A stretch of 64,000 nucleotides of DNA from Diphasiastrum complanatum (Eukaryota; Streptophyta; Lycopodiopsida; Lycopodiales; Lycopodiaceae). The translations under genes and the position numbers were made by a program. This document shows, piece by piece, positions 21,934-32,988 of the stretch. The DNA is taken from contig CM055096.1 in NCBI GenBank assembly GCA_029204225.1, positions 32,118,305 to 32,182,304 of the forward strand, given 5' to 3'. Each line of letters opens with the position of its first letter. The stretch's first letter is position 1. Under the pieces are notes generated by a model. That model did not search any database and was not told where the DNA came from. It saw only the letters and a program-made list of their open reading frames with translations.

Positions 21934-22518
21934 TGTCATGCCCATGACTGGTCTCGGGTAGCGTGTCCATGCTAGGGACCAGTAGACCAACAACCCGTAA
22001 GTTAATTGTGACTATTAGGGAATTGGGGCCCTTATGTGTACATGGTCATAATTAATGGTTGTAGGCCTAAACACTTGATGGTGGATTTGTATGGGTCTAT
22101 CAGTGAGTCATTGGGAAATTGGATGACGTGGCCCAGATAGGCTGTAGTGGTGTCCAGTGAGGTCACACATTGCACTACTAGTGGTGCATGGGCCTTGGAG
22201 GGTATAAGTATACCTATTGGGCTCTCACTAGTGTATGCTTGATAGCATGACCGGTGGCAAGATGCTACTGGTGTGATGCCATACTCCTCACTGGACACCA
22301 CTGCAGCCTATCTGGGCCATGTCATCCAGTTGCCCAATGACTCACTGATAGACCCATACAAATCCACCATCAAGTGTTTAGGCCTACAACCATTAATTAT
22401 GACTATGTATGTACACATAAGGGCCACAATTCCCTAATAGTCACAATTAACCTAAGGGTTGTTGGTCTACTGGTCCCTAGCATGGACACGCTACCCGAGA
22501 CCAGTCATGGGCATGACA
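21934..22518. repeat. Palindromic pair of gypsy LTR ends
   Basis: The 229-bp left arm 21934-22162 starts TGTCATGCCCATGAC right after the polypurine tract. The right arm 22287-22518 is its reverse complement with few differences and ends GGGCATGACA. The 124-bp spacer holds a TATA-like ACTTATACC on the minus strand and a block shared with the Helitron-end segment. I read it as two head-to-head LTRs of one family, the left one truncated. Confidence 0.75.
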
Positions 22519-22570
22519 CGAGCGGCGATGGTTTAGGAGGAAAGCTGATGGTTGTTGACGGGTGGCCGAT

Positions 22571-22575
22571 ATATG
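22571..22575. other. 5-bp target-site duplication of the split copia element (far end)
   Basis: ATATG here, which is CATAT on the minus strand, directly follows the 3' end of the minus-oriented LTR. The same CATAT lies immediately before the other LTR at 28064-28068. Five bases is the usual copia duplication length. Confidence 0.7.
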
Positions 22576-23088
22576 TGTAGGAAATAGAAGCCTAAGGATC
22601 CAGAATCTTAACTATTCAATCACACAAAGCATTCTCAAAAGAAAGAGAGAGATGGACAGCCAAGGAGAATAGTCAATATTGCTTACAAAAGTGGACAGCC
22701 AAGGAGAATAGTCAGTATTGCTTACAAAAGTGTCTCATACAAATGGGATGCACACATATATATAGTCCAAGATGACTATCTAACTTCATGACTATTGGCT
22801 ATCCAACTACTTGACTATTGGCTTTCCAACTACTTGACTATTGACTATCCAACTTTCTATAAGTTACATAGAAAGAATAAGGTACCTCCAATATGTCAAG
22901 TTGGGCTACTTAATGTCACAATTAGGCCTAGTGGACCCATGAGTCCCTACCAAGTTAATTTCATACTAACTTAGCTAACTCTAAGTTTAGTAGGCCTAAT
23001 ATAATAAATGACCATGGTTACACAACTCTCGACCTTTTGGGTCAAAGTAACCTATGGTAATGTAAGCAATTCCATTTATATTCCAACA
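22576..23088 (-). mobile_element. Copia LTR (3' LTR of minus-oriented half)
   Basis: On the minus strand it begins TGTTGGAATATAAATGG and ends CTATTTCCTACA, with a purine-rich tract (TTAAGGAGGG) directly before it, so it is the 3' LTR. It is nearly identical to the LTR at 28069-28570 apart from a ~40-bp internal duplication (GACAGCCAAGGAGAATAGTC twice) where the partner has a different sequence. Low divergence indicates a young insertion. Confidence 0.88.
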
Positions 23089-24258
23089 CCCTCCTTAAAT
23101 GGAAATGCATAACATAACATGAAGTAACTTCTCGAAAGAGAAAAATGCAACTTGCTGTCCGAACTTCATGTTGCCAAATAAACTTCGCATCGAAGTAGTC
23201 GAAATCTCATCCCCAATCATGTCCAACACATAAAAGGAAAAGAATGCGTAATAATGAAGCATCGAGTCGAAGGGTGAGGATTTGCATGCTCCATTTGAAG
23301 TAGGGAACCAACATAAACTCGACAATAAGTCGAAACATGGACCTGTAATCCATCATAGGCTCCCACATCATTCGAAAATACTTCTTACCATAAGGACAAT
23401 AAAAAAGAGTACCAAACTCTTTTGGCATCACATCCTCCCGAACCTTACCATCAATGACTTGCTCACATAGAATAGGCGATGTACCAACATCATGATGAAG
23501 AGTAAGTGTAGAACCAAAAAAATCAGCAAGAGTTACTGATTTTAAAGAGGCATGTGCCTTCCCTTCGTAGTAAGACATTTCTTTTGTTGTCCTGCAAAGT
23601 CTCCAATAGCCGACAAAGAACTGTTATGGGCTGTTCAACACTTTGCTGCCGAAAGTGTTCCCAGCATGGACCATGTTGTCCATAATCTTCCGCAGGCTGT
23701 TCCTGAAGTATAATGGACTGACTACTCATGATGTAAAATGGGCTGTAAATGACCAAAAGAAGATGACTGAACCTGCTGTCCAACGTCTTCATCATAAAAA
23801 TTTGGCAAACTATCAAGAGATGCATCAACGATGGCGTCATCAAAGCTGTCCCTTGAAGAGGCATGGGATGACATAGAAATTTTTTTAAATAATTTCTCGA
23901 TTAGTACAATACAGTTCCAAAGAGTGCTTGAATTTTTCAGCCTTTGCTAAAACATCAAATTGAAAAGGTTTCGCATGAAACTATTCACTAATGCATCCAT
24001 GATATGCATTAAGTTGCGGTGACTTGAAAAAAGAAGATTGTTTCAACATCTGCTCAATGTATCGTTGTTGAGAGATTAAGATTCCAGCCCCATGTGGAAG
24101 ATCAACAAGAACCCAAGTGTGGTTCTTCATGAGTGAGTTATACTCCTCTTGCATTGCATCCTCCCAACATTTCACTCCTCTGGCCTGCTCATGAAAAACA
24201 AGTTCTACTGCACCATCCTCAATAGAAATAAGAGCAAAATCAGAAAAATCAGCAAATT
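23089..24258 (-). pseudogene. Copia pol 3' part: duplicated and core-deleted reverse transcriptase region
   Basis: At 23981-24334 a minus-strand frame reads the start of a copia RT (EEYNSLMKNHTWVLVDLP) and jumps directly to GILISQQRYIEQMLKQ, which in intact elements lies beyond the YVDD catalytic site. The RT core is therefore deleted. At 23523-23870 there is a second, diverged copy of the integrase-RT linker (blocks GCTGTCCTGCAAAGTCT and AACACTTTGCTG recur), followed by shuffled fragments up to the 3' LTR. No complete RNase H is present. The element cannot supply its own reverse transcriptase. Confidence 0.7.
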
Positions 24259-25464
24259 CTACTGATTTACTAGAGGCACGAGTCTTCCCTTCATAGAAAT
24301 GATCCACTTTGCTGTCCTGCAAAGTCTGCAACAACCATTTAGGGACTGGTTTGGGCTGTCCAACAGCCTTACCTGTGTCAACACTTTGCTGTCCACAGTG
24401 TTCCGAACTGGGACCTGCTGTCCAATGTTTTCCGAACTTGGACCTTGTTGTCCAATGTCTTCAACAGGCTGCTCTTCACCATAAATAGGTTCTTCTTGAT
24501 GAACTATGGGTTGCAAAATTGAAGGAGTAGTGGGCTGTCCACTAGAAGTAAATGGCAGTCCCTTCCCTTCATGATTAGATGGCAAAACCAAATCTGGAAA
24601 TATTTCAAGATATGCATCATGGGGGAAGTCCCCTTTCATGACATGAGTGGGCGCAACATCATAGGAGGTCTTTTCATCAAAATGAACATCACGACTTACT
24701 ATGATTTTATTAGTATCCATATTGAACAACCTATAGCCCTTGCTTTCGCTACTATAGCCAACAAATATGCATTTAACTCCTTTATCATCAAGCTTGGTTC
24801 TTAGCTTATCGGGAATGAAAGCATAAGCCGTGCAACCAAAGATGCGTAAGTGAGAAACACTAGGCTTCTTACCATACCAAACTTCATAAGGAGTTAATAC
24901 CTTCAAGGCTTTAGTAGGACACCGGTTACTAATGTAAGCCGCCGTTATAATCGCTTGAGCCCAAAACTTGTGAGGTAGGCCCTTTGCCTTGAGCATGCAT
25001 CGAGCCATCTCCATGATAGTGAGATTCTTTCTTTCGGCAACACCATTTTGTTGAGGTGTGTAAGAGGTTGTCATTTGATGATGGATACCTTTGCTTTGAA
25101 GATAAGTACCGAACATATTCTTTATATATTCCCCTCCTCGGTCGGTACGTAAGATCTTCAAAGAGTGCCCAAACTGGTTTTCTATCATTGCTAGAAAATC
25201 CTTAAAGCGTTGAAAAACTTCAGATTTTGCCTTCATAGAATAAATCCATGTAAATCTTGAAAGGTCATCAATAAAAGTAAAAAAGTACTTACACCTTCCA
25301 ATGGATTCGGTCCTCATTGGACCACATACATCACTATGAACCAAATCAAATTTGCCATCAGCTCGAATAGTTCCATCAATTGGAAAAGCTTGCCTTTGAA
25401 ATTTTCCAAGTGTGCATCCTTCGCATACATGTCCTTCGGGATGCTCAATTAGGAATGTCTTCAA
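24259..25464 (-). pseudogene. Copia integrase (pol fragment)
   Basis: A 401-codon minus-strand frame. It opens with the Cys pair of the GAG-pre-integrase zinc region (HVCEGCTLGKFQ). The catalytic core follows, with Asp in LVHSDVCGPM, Asp in LRTDRGGEY and Glu in QQNGVAERKN, the DDE triad of retroviral-type integrases. The frame then runs through a copia-specific linker (YGKKPSVSHLRIFGC) into low-complexity sequence. Upstream, at about 25465-25600, the GAG-pre-integrase helix (WHARFGHLNF) is in frame but follows a stop. The integrase core itself looks intact, though the polyprotein is interrupted. Confidence 0.88.
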
Positions 25465-25746
25465 CCATATCGAATCTCTTCAACATCTTCAAGCTAGCAA
25501 AGTTGAGATGTCCAAACCTAGCATGCCATTATTCAGCCAACTCCAAAGAATGTGAACTTGATGCAACAAGACAAGAAGATGATGAAGCTCTTCGCTCATA
25601 GGTATCCATAAGGAACAATCCACCACGTAATGTTCCCGAAGCAATGATCATAAGAGATCTCTTTGGGTCTTTGATAAGACATTTGTTTTCTTTGAATTGC
25701 ACAACCAATCCTTGGTTCGTAATAGAGACCGAAATGAGACTCTTTT
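25465..25746 (-). pseudogene. Copia GAG-pre-integrase region, interrupted
   Basis: This links the protease and integrase frames of the minus-oriented copia half. The recognisable WHARFGHLNFASLKML block is preceded by TAA on the minus strand, and other frame breaks separate it from the protease frame. It has the normal position and order for a copia polyprotein. Confidence 0.65.
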
Positions 25747-26530
25747 TTATTTTTGGAACATAAAGTACATTACGAATGTACTTCTCCTCACCATTGGGTA
25801 AGATAGTGGGATCACTTCAATTCCTTTGATAGGATAAGAGGTGTTATTTACACCTTGAACTTTGCTTCCATCATGCACTTTTACAAGCTTTGTGAAGACT
25901 TCTTTGTGAGAAGTCATATGGCATGTGGCACCGCTATCAATCACCCAATCAATAGATGAAAAAACGTCAACTTGTAAAGCTGAAGATGAGCTGTTTTTTG
26001 CTGAAAAACCAGAAGTGGCAGAAATCTCGTCTTGAGGAGAGATGAGATTATTAGTGACAAAAGCATAATCATTATTGACAAGATTATCCTCCTCTTTAAA
26101 TTGTTGTTCCAAAGTAATGATTGCGGTACTTGTATCGTTACCTTTCTCTTTTTCCTTTGCAAGCCTCTTCCTACATTCTTTGATGTGATGCCCAAACTTC
26201 TTGCAATAGTCGCACCTACCCTTCTTCTTGGAGTCTTGATCTTGAGCTTCGTTAGATTTTTGATCATCTTTGGAAGTTTTGAAAGAAGGCTTCCCTTTCC
26301 ACTTGCCTTTGCCTTTGCCTTTTGCAAAGAAAGCTTGATCTTCTTGTTCACCAAAGTTGATCCTTGTTTGCTCTTCTTGAAGAAGTAAGCCAATTAGTTC
26401 GTCGAAGGAGATTTGCTGTCCCTTAAGAGAAATGCTCAATGATGACACAAATGATTTAAGACTATTTGCTGCACTTAACCTAGTTGGTAAACATAGACAT
26501 ATGGTCAAGTATTGTTTTGACAGATACTTG
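25747..26530 (-). pseudogene. Copia gag C-terminal half and protease
   Basis: The minus-strand frame has the end of the UBN2 gag region (FVSSLSISLKGQQISF), Lys-rich linkers, a CCHC zinc knuckle (CDYCKKFGHHIKEC, 26173-26214), and the protease active site WVIDSGATCHMT near 25940. The gag begins abruptly: its N-terminal half is missing here and lies at 29173-29613 on the other strand. The left part of the frame ends in a frame break before the GAG-pre-integrase region. Confidence 0.85.
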
Positions 26531-27950
26531 TAGAGTGCGTCTGAACTAGAAACCCTAAACGTAGTCCTGGGATTCTAAGCCCATCGAGCCAGAAATTGGT
26601 CGGATTCAGTAAAAAACGGTCAGAACTTTGGATGGGAGGTGTGCATAGATTTGTGGGCTTGACACGAACCCACAAGACCATTTGCAGCTCAATTTTGATG
26701 TCGTTTGTCAAAAAACGCCCTTTCTGTTGGGGGGAATGCCACTAAGTGGACTACTTTTCAGCATCCCCAAGAACTGGTCCAATGTCAACGACGGAGTCCA
26801 TTTTACAAGAAGTCTGTTCCGTCCTATGTTGCACGCCGAGACGAACCTACAGGACTAAACCGGACTCCAAACAGTTCAGTACTCACAGCGAAACGTGCGT
26901 CCGAACTAGAAACCCTAAACGCAGTCCTGGGATTCTAGGCCCATCGAGCCAAAAATTGGTCGGATTCAGTAAAAAACGGTCAGAACTTCAGACGGGAGGA
27001 GTCCACAGGTTTGTGGGCTCGACAGGAACCCACATGACCATTTGCAACTCAATTCCGACACCGTTTGTCCTAAAACGCCCTTTCTGTCGGGAAGAATGCC
27101 ATTAAATGGACTACTTTCCAACATTCCCGAGAATTGGTCCAATGTCATCGAACGGAGTCCATTTTTCAGACCCTCTGTTCCGTCTTGTGCTACACGCCGA
27201 GACGAACCCAGAAGATTATACCGGGCTCCAAATGGTTCAGTACTCACAACGAAACGTGCGTCCGAACTTGAAACCGTCCTAGGATTCTAGGCCCGTCGAG
27301 CCACAAATTGGTCGGAGTTAGTTAAAAATAGTCAGAACTTCGGACGGGAGTCCACAGGTTCATGGGCTTGACACGAACCCACAGGACCATTTGTAGCTCA
27401 ATTTTGACGTCATTTGTCCGAAAACGCCCCTTCTGTCCGAGGGAATGCAACTAAATGGACTACTTTCCAACATTTTCGAGAATTGGTGCAGTGTCGTCGA
27501 ACGGAGTCCGTTTTTCAGACCCACTGTTCCGTCCTGTGCTACACACCGAGACGAACTCAGAGGACTAAACCGGGGTCCAAACTATTCAGTACTCACAACG
27601 AAAGTGCATCCAAACCAGAAACCCTAAACGCAGTCATGGGATTCTAGGCCCGTCGAGCCAGGAATTGGTCAGATTCAATCAAAAACATGCTTGAAAACGC
27701 CCTTCGTGCTGAGAGGAACGCCACTAGGGCACAATAAATGGACTATTTTTTTGCATTTTTGAGAACTGGTCTAGTATCGCCGAACATGCTCCGTCTTGCA
27801 TGTCGTATGTTCCATCCAGTGCTGCATGTCAAGACGAATCCGCATCAACAAACCGGGCTCCAAGCAATTCAGTATGCACAGAGAAACGTGCGTTTAAGCC
27901 AAGAACCCTAAAAGCAGCCACAGAATTGTAAAGATATCGAGTTTTTGAGA
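26531..27950. repeat. ~360-bp telobox-bearing tandem repeat, forward block
   Basis: About four diverged copies of a ~360-bp monomer, tracked by AGAAACCCTAAAC at 26550, 26910 (360 bp apart) and 27619, plus one copy near 27272 that lost part of the motif. Other landmarks are GTCGAGCCACAAATTGGTCGG, AAAACGCCC and GGACTACTTTCCAACAT. The block is in the opposite orientation to the one at 29614-31880. Confidence 0.85.
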
Positions 27951-28063
27951 AATCAACGCATGCACATGCACACTCATCACACAGGCACAAATCATACACA
28001 CAAATCCACATACACACACACACACACATTGGCAAGCACACTTCGGCCACGTACATACACACA
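27951..28063. repeat. CA-rich microsatellite
   Basis: Degenerate (CA)n/(CACATA)n stretch between the telobox repeat block and the copia LTR. The last five bases before the LTR form the target-site duplication, annotated separately. Confidence 0.8.
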
Positions 28064-28068
28064 CATAT
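28064..28068. other. 5-bp target-site duplication of the split copia element (near end)
   Basis: CATAT immediately before LTR 28069-28570. It matches, in inverted sense, the 5 bp beyond the LTR at 22576. Confidence 0.7.
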
Positions 28069-28570
28069 TGTTGGAATATAAATGGAATCGCTTACATTAC
28101 CATAGGTTACTTTGACCCAAAAGGTCGAGAGTTGTGTAACCATGGTCATTTATTATATTAGGCCTACTAAACGTAGAGTTAGCTAAGTTAGTATGAAATT
28201 AACTTGGTAGGGACTCATGGGTCCACTAGGCCTAATTGTGACATTAAGTAGCCCAACTTGACATATTCGAGGTACCTTATTCTTTCTATGTAACTTATAG
28301 AAAGTTGGATAGTCAATAGTCAAGTAGTTGGAAAGCCAATAGTCAAGTAGTTGGATAGCCAATAGTCATGAAGTTAGATAGTCATCTTGGACTATATATA
28401 TGTGTGCATCCCATCTGTATGAGACACTTTTGTAAGCAATACTGACTATTCTCCTTGGCTGTTTACGAGTTTCTACAAGAGGGTTTCTAGCCATCTCTCT
28501 CTTTCTTTTGAGAATGCTTTGTGTGATTGAACAGTTACGATTCTGGATCCTTAGGCTTCTATTTCCTACA
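28069..28570 (+). mobile_element. Copia LTR (5' LTR of plus-oriented half)
   Basis: Begins TGTTGGAATATAAATGG, contains a TATA region (GGACTATATATATG near 28389) and ends CTATTTCCTACA. It is followed at once by a primer-binding site, so it is a 5' LTR. It is almost identical to the inverted LTR at 22576-23088. Confidence 0.9.
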
Positions 28571-28583
28571 TGGTATCAGAGCC
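28571..28583 (+). other. Primer-binding site, initiator-Met tRNA type
   Basis: TGGTATCAGAGCC directly abuts the LTR. It is complementary to the 3' end of plant initiator methionine tRNA, the usual copia primer. Confidence 0.9.
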
Positions 28584-29172
28584 TTTAGGTGATCATATTG
28601 CTTGCAGGAGGGCGCCCAATAGGCAGCTATCTTCTTCCCCTTTTGGTTGCAAAAAATCATCAAGCTGCTGATTTTTGCAAGAGGAATCTGTTCATCTTCT
28701 TATAGCTTTTTTTGCAGGAAATTGCAGGGCACCTTCACCTATTTGAGAGCTAGCAGTAGGGCGCCCATGCTCAAACCAATTGCATGTGATCTTGACTCAA
28801 TTACATGCTGAAAATTTCAGATTTACTTCTTAAATGAAGATACATGTGTTTTGGACACATTTCTTGCTGAAATTTCCCTGTTGGTGAGCTTGGAGTAGGG
28901 CGCTGCCATCAGCTCTATATGCACATAGTGTGCACTCTTTTTAGCCACAAATCTCTGGTTTTGGTTTTGGCTTCATTCGAAGTCTACCTATTTGTGAGCA
29001 TTATGTTTTTTGTGCAGAAATCAGCCACTTATTTCATTACTTGTTGAGCAAATTGCATGTGGAGTATTGCAATCTATTGTGCTCATAATTTCAGCTTTAA
29101 GGTTGCTGCCCTTTGAGTAGATTTTGTCTTGGAAAGTCTATTTCCTATCTACTACAAGCTGATTTTTCTGTT
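28584..29172 (+). other. Copia leader between PBS and gag
   Basis: T-rich untranslated leader with no long frame. Length (~590 bp) and position are normal for a plant copia element. The first sensible ATG is at 29173. Confidence 0.6.
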
Positions 29173-29613
29173 ATGGCTAAAGAATCGGAGTCTATTGGTT
29201 CTTTATCTAATGAAGATAGGCTGGATGGCACAAACTATTCCTTGTGGTGCTACATGATAAAGAACCTTCTAATTGCTAAAGGTTTGTGGGAAGTAGTTAA
29301 TGGTGACGAAGATAGGCCGCCTACCTTGGCACCTATTACACCATCTAGAGCAACTACTTCATCATCTATGGAAGTGTCTTCCAATGAGCAAAAGAAGTGG
29401 GATCGACGAGATGCACAAACACATTCCGTCATTGCATTATCAGTGAAGAGATTTATCCTTCCACATATTAGATCATGCAAGACTTCCAAAAGTGCTTGGG
29501 AGACTCTTGGAAAGATGTTTCAAGTAAAGAATGCGGCAAAAGTGGTATATTTTCGAAATCAACTTTCTATCTTGAAGATGCAAGAAGGTGATTTGCTTAC
29601 AAACCACTTGACG
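29173..29613 (+). pseudogene. Copia gag N-terminal half, cut off by tandem repeat
   Basis: The ATG at 29173 starts MAKESESIGSLSNEDRLDG, then NYSLWCYMIKNLLIAKGLW and a UBN2-type body (SAWETLGKMFQVKNAAKVVY, ILKMQEGDLLTNHL). The protein stops matching at about 29613, where the telobox repeat begins. The missing C-terminal half is the minus-strand segment ending at 26530. An upstream TTG-initiated extension to 29113 is in frame but is leader. Confidence 0.88.
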
Positions 29614-31880
29614 AAGAGTACCAGTTCTCGGGGATGCTGGAAAGTAGTCCATTTAGTGGCATTCCCCCGGGCAAAAAGGTCGTTTTTGGACAAATGGCGG
29701 TGAAATTGAGCTGCAAATGGTCCTGTGGGTTCGTGTTGAGCCCACAAACCTGTGGACACCTCCCGTCTGAAGTTCTGACCGTTTTTTACTGAATCCGACC
29801 AATTTTTGGCTCGATGGGCCTAGAATCTCAGGACTACGTTTAGGGTTTCTAGTTCGGATGCACGTTTCGCTGTGAGTACTAAACCATTTGGAGCCCAGTT
29901 TAGCGTTGTAGGTTCATATCGGCGTGCAGCATAGGATGGAACAGACTGTCTAAAAAACGGACTTCGTTCAGCAACACTGGACTAGTTCTCGAGGATGCTG
30001 GAAAGCAGTCCATTTAGTGGCATTCCTGTTAAAGATCTAAACACCACAGTAGGGCAAATACTAACTGATCCACCCAACCTTGCCTGCTCCTTGATATGGA
30101 GCAAGCCCCTCCTAGCCCAGTGTGAGGCCTGGTAGCATGCATATTGCCAGGAGTCGACCACGTGGCACTGACGTGGCCGACTGCACGTCGGAACCCATCG
30201 TGGGGCCCTATCCCGCTGACAGGGTCCCTAGACTGTGTTAGGCCTGCCATGGCTATGGACCGTGCCGGGGCACACTACTCACACTGTCTTGCCCTGTTGG
30301 TCGTGTACGCTGGACACAACCCCTGACTGTGGTATCTGACCTCCTGTGTTCTCTAGGATTCGGCACTGGTTATGTGCTCGTAACCTCCCTCCCCCTTAAG
30401 AACCGTCTTGGTCCTCTTAAGACAAAGTCTGGAAAAATTTTGCGAAGGTTCGTCTCAGCGTGTAGCACAAGATGGAACAGAGGGTTTGAAAAACGGACCC
30501 CGTTCGGCGACAGTGGACCAATTCTTGAGAATGTTGGAAAGTAGTCCATTTAGTGGCAAATCCCCCCGACAAAAAGGGCGTTTCTGGACAAACAACGTCA
30601 GAATTAAGCTGTAAATGGTCTCGTGGATTCGTGTTGAGCCCACGAACCTGTGGACACCTCCCGTCTGAAGTTCTGACCATTTTTTACTGAATCCGACCAA
30701 TTCTTGGCTTGACGGGCCTAGAATCTCAGCATTATGTTTAGGGTTTTTGGTTCGGATGCACGTTTCCCTATGAGTAGTGAACCATTCGGAGCCCATGGAA
30801 AGTAGTCATTTAGTGGCATTCCCCCGGGCAGAAAGGGCGTTTATGGACAAACGGCGTCAGAATTGAGCTACAAATGGTCATGTGGGTTTGTGTCGAGCCC
30901 ACGAACCTGTGGATACCTTTCGTTCGAAGTTTTGACCGTTTTTTATTGAATCTGACCAATTCTTGGGTCAACGGGCCTAGAATCCCAGGACTGCGTTTAG
31001 GGTTTCTAGTTCGGACGCACGTTTCGCTGTGAGTATTGAACTGTTTGGAGCCTGGTTTAGTCTTGTGAGTTCGTCTCGGCGTGTAGCACAAGATGGAACA
31101 GAGGGTCCGAAAAACGGACCCCGTTCGGCGACAGTGGACCAATTCTTGAGAATGTTGGAAAGTAGTCAATTTAGTGGCAAATCCCCCCAACAAAAAGGGC
31201 GTTTCTGGACAAACAACGTCAGAATTAAGCTGCAAATGGTCTTGGGTTCGTGTTGAGCCCACGAACCTGTGGACACCTCCCGTCTGAAGTTCTGACCATT
31301 TTTTACTGAATCCGACCAATTCTTGGCTTGACGGGCCTAGAATCTCAACATTATGTTTAGGGTTTCTGGTTTGGACGCACGTTTCCCTATGAGTATTGAA
31401 CCATTTGGAGCCCATGTTAGTGTTGTAGGTTTGTATCGACGTGCAGCATAGGACGAAACAGAGGGCCTGAAAAACGGACTCTGTTCGATGACACTGGACC
31501 AATTCTTGGAAATGTTGGAAAGTAGTCCATTTAGTGGCATTGCCCCCTACAGAAAGGGCGTTTATTGACAAACGGCGTCAGAATTGAGCTGCAAATGGTC
31601 CTGTGGGTTTGTGTCGAGCCCAGAAACCTGTGGACACCTCGTTTAGGGTTTCTGGTTCGGACGCACTTTTTGCTATGAGTACTGAACCATTTGGAGCCCA
31701 GTTTAGTGCTGTAGGTTCGTATCGGTGCGCAGCACAGGACGGAACAGAGGGTCTGAAAAACGGACTCCGTTTGGCAACACTGGACCAATTCTCGAGAATG
31801 TTGGAAAGCAGTCCATTTAGTGGCATTCCCCCCAATAGAAAGGGCGTTTTCGGACAAATGGCGTCGGATTTGAGCTACTC
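29614..31880. repeat. ~360-bp telobox-bearing tandem repeat, reverse block
   Basis: About six copies of the same monomer in reverse orientation, tracked by GTTTAGGGTTT at about 29838, 30735, 30994, 31354 and 31641. One spacing is exactly about 360 bp; others are shortened by deletions. Each monomer has AGTCCATTTAGTGGCATTCC and GAACCTGTGGACACCTCC. A gypsy-like fragment interrupts the block at 30027-30440. Confidence 0.85.
30027..30440 (-). mobile_element. Gypsy-like LTR fragment inserted in the telobox repeat
   Basis: GC-richer than its surroundings. Read on the minus strand it has an end-of-pol tail with AAGACGGTTCTTAAGGGGGAGG, a typical gypsy polypurine tract. It is followed by LTR-like sequence ending CTTTAACA next to the repeat. 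LTR starts and target duplication are not clear. Confidence 0.45.
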
Positions 31881-31993
31881 CCCAACTCAGGGCATGACAT
31901 AAACTTGCGTTATTTTTATGACAAATAAAGTGTTGTGTACCTTTGTCTAGTGTTCTCCATTAATATGATTTTGATATTGGATGTTAGGGTTTA

Positions 31994-32063
<70 letters not shown>

Positions 32064-32379
32064 TTTAGAGTTTAAGAGACGTAAGTCAAATGTGGCAAAA
32101 AGTTGGTCGGTAGACGGGGGAAACGTGTAGGGTGGGTGGAGTACAGGTGCGATTTTACTTTTTTACTTTTTTTTTTTCGGGGGAAGGGGGGGGAGGGAGG
32201 GGTGTGGGTTTTGTTCCATGAGGAAAAAGGACCGAGAGCTTAAGGAAAAAGGGACATAGGTAGTGTTAAAAAATGTAACCTCCTCTAGAGCAAACCCATA
32301 GCAAGCATACCTCCCGACTACCTTTGTAATCTCTTAAACTCCTCTACCCTTTCTAATTGCGATCTAAGTATCGAGGTTG
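31881..32379. other. Repeat-edge region with microsatellite, no gene
   Basis: Low-complexity sequence with a (GA)n run at about 31996-32056 and a T/G-rich run at 32160-32200. No frame with recognisable content. Confidence 0.6.
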
Positions 32380-32541
32380 AAAGATAAATGTATGGGGATA
32401 TGGACTTTCCCCATACATGCATCCCTCTCCCCATCATTTTTAGTTAAAAAAGTGTGTATGCATGGGTGAGGAGGGGAGGATGGATGGGTGCACCCATACA
32501 CATGCGCACAAATAGTTTTTTTTATATATATATATATATAT
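32380..32541. mobile_element. Foldback-arm fragment
   Basis: CCCCATACATGCATCC, AAAAAAGTGTGTATGCATGGGTGAG and the final TA run reproduce the right arm of the foldback at 9691-10427 in diverged form. As there, the TA run is followed at once by a CATAG element end. Confidence 0.6.
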
Positions 32542-32660
32542 CATAGTTGCAAAAGCGATTCGCTGTTTGCGATTCAGACAACGAACTAAATGCGACCCCC
32601 GAATCACTAGAAGGTTGCGATTCGCTAGTTTTTTTTTTTTTTTGAAACTTTTTTTTGGGA
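32542..32660. mobile_element. CATAG-ended hAT-like fragment with GCGATTCG motifs
   Basis: CATAGTTGCAAAAGCGATTCGC follows a TA run. GCGATTC, GATTCAGAC and GCGATTCGC recur within 90 bp. It is a diverged relative of 9244-9480. The downstream limit is not visible. Confidence 0.4.
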
Positions 32661-32988
32661 CAAAAAATTGCATACAATATGGGTATTAGGAGAGAAAAAG
32701 GAGAGGATCATGATTACATAGGCTTCCAGTCATTTCCGAACCAATGAGAGCAAAAAAGAAAGCATTATTCTGTATTAAACCTCTCTCTCTCTCTCTCTCT
32801 CTCACATCCACAACACGTGAAAAAAAGCATCATGTGTAATAATATCGGACCCATGGCACCTTAATGGAGTACAATGGATGTTTGAAGAACATAATCAAAT
32901 GTAATGTACAACTAAAGAAAAGATCTGACTCATCTTATACAAGTAACCTTGCCTCTTTTCAAGTACAAGAAGATTCATAGATTTTACA
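32661..32988. other. No feature recognised
   Basis: A (CT)n run near 32780-32803 and A/T-rich sequence; nothing else seen. Confidence 0.5.
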
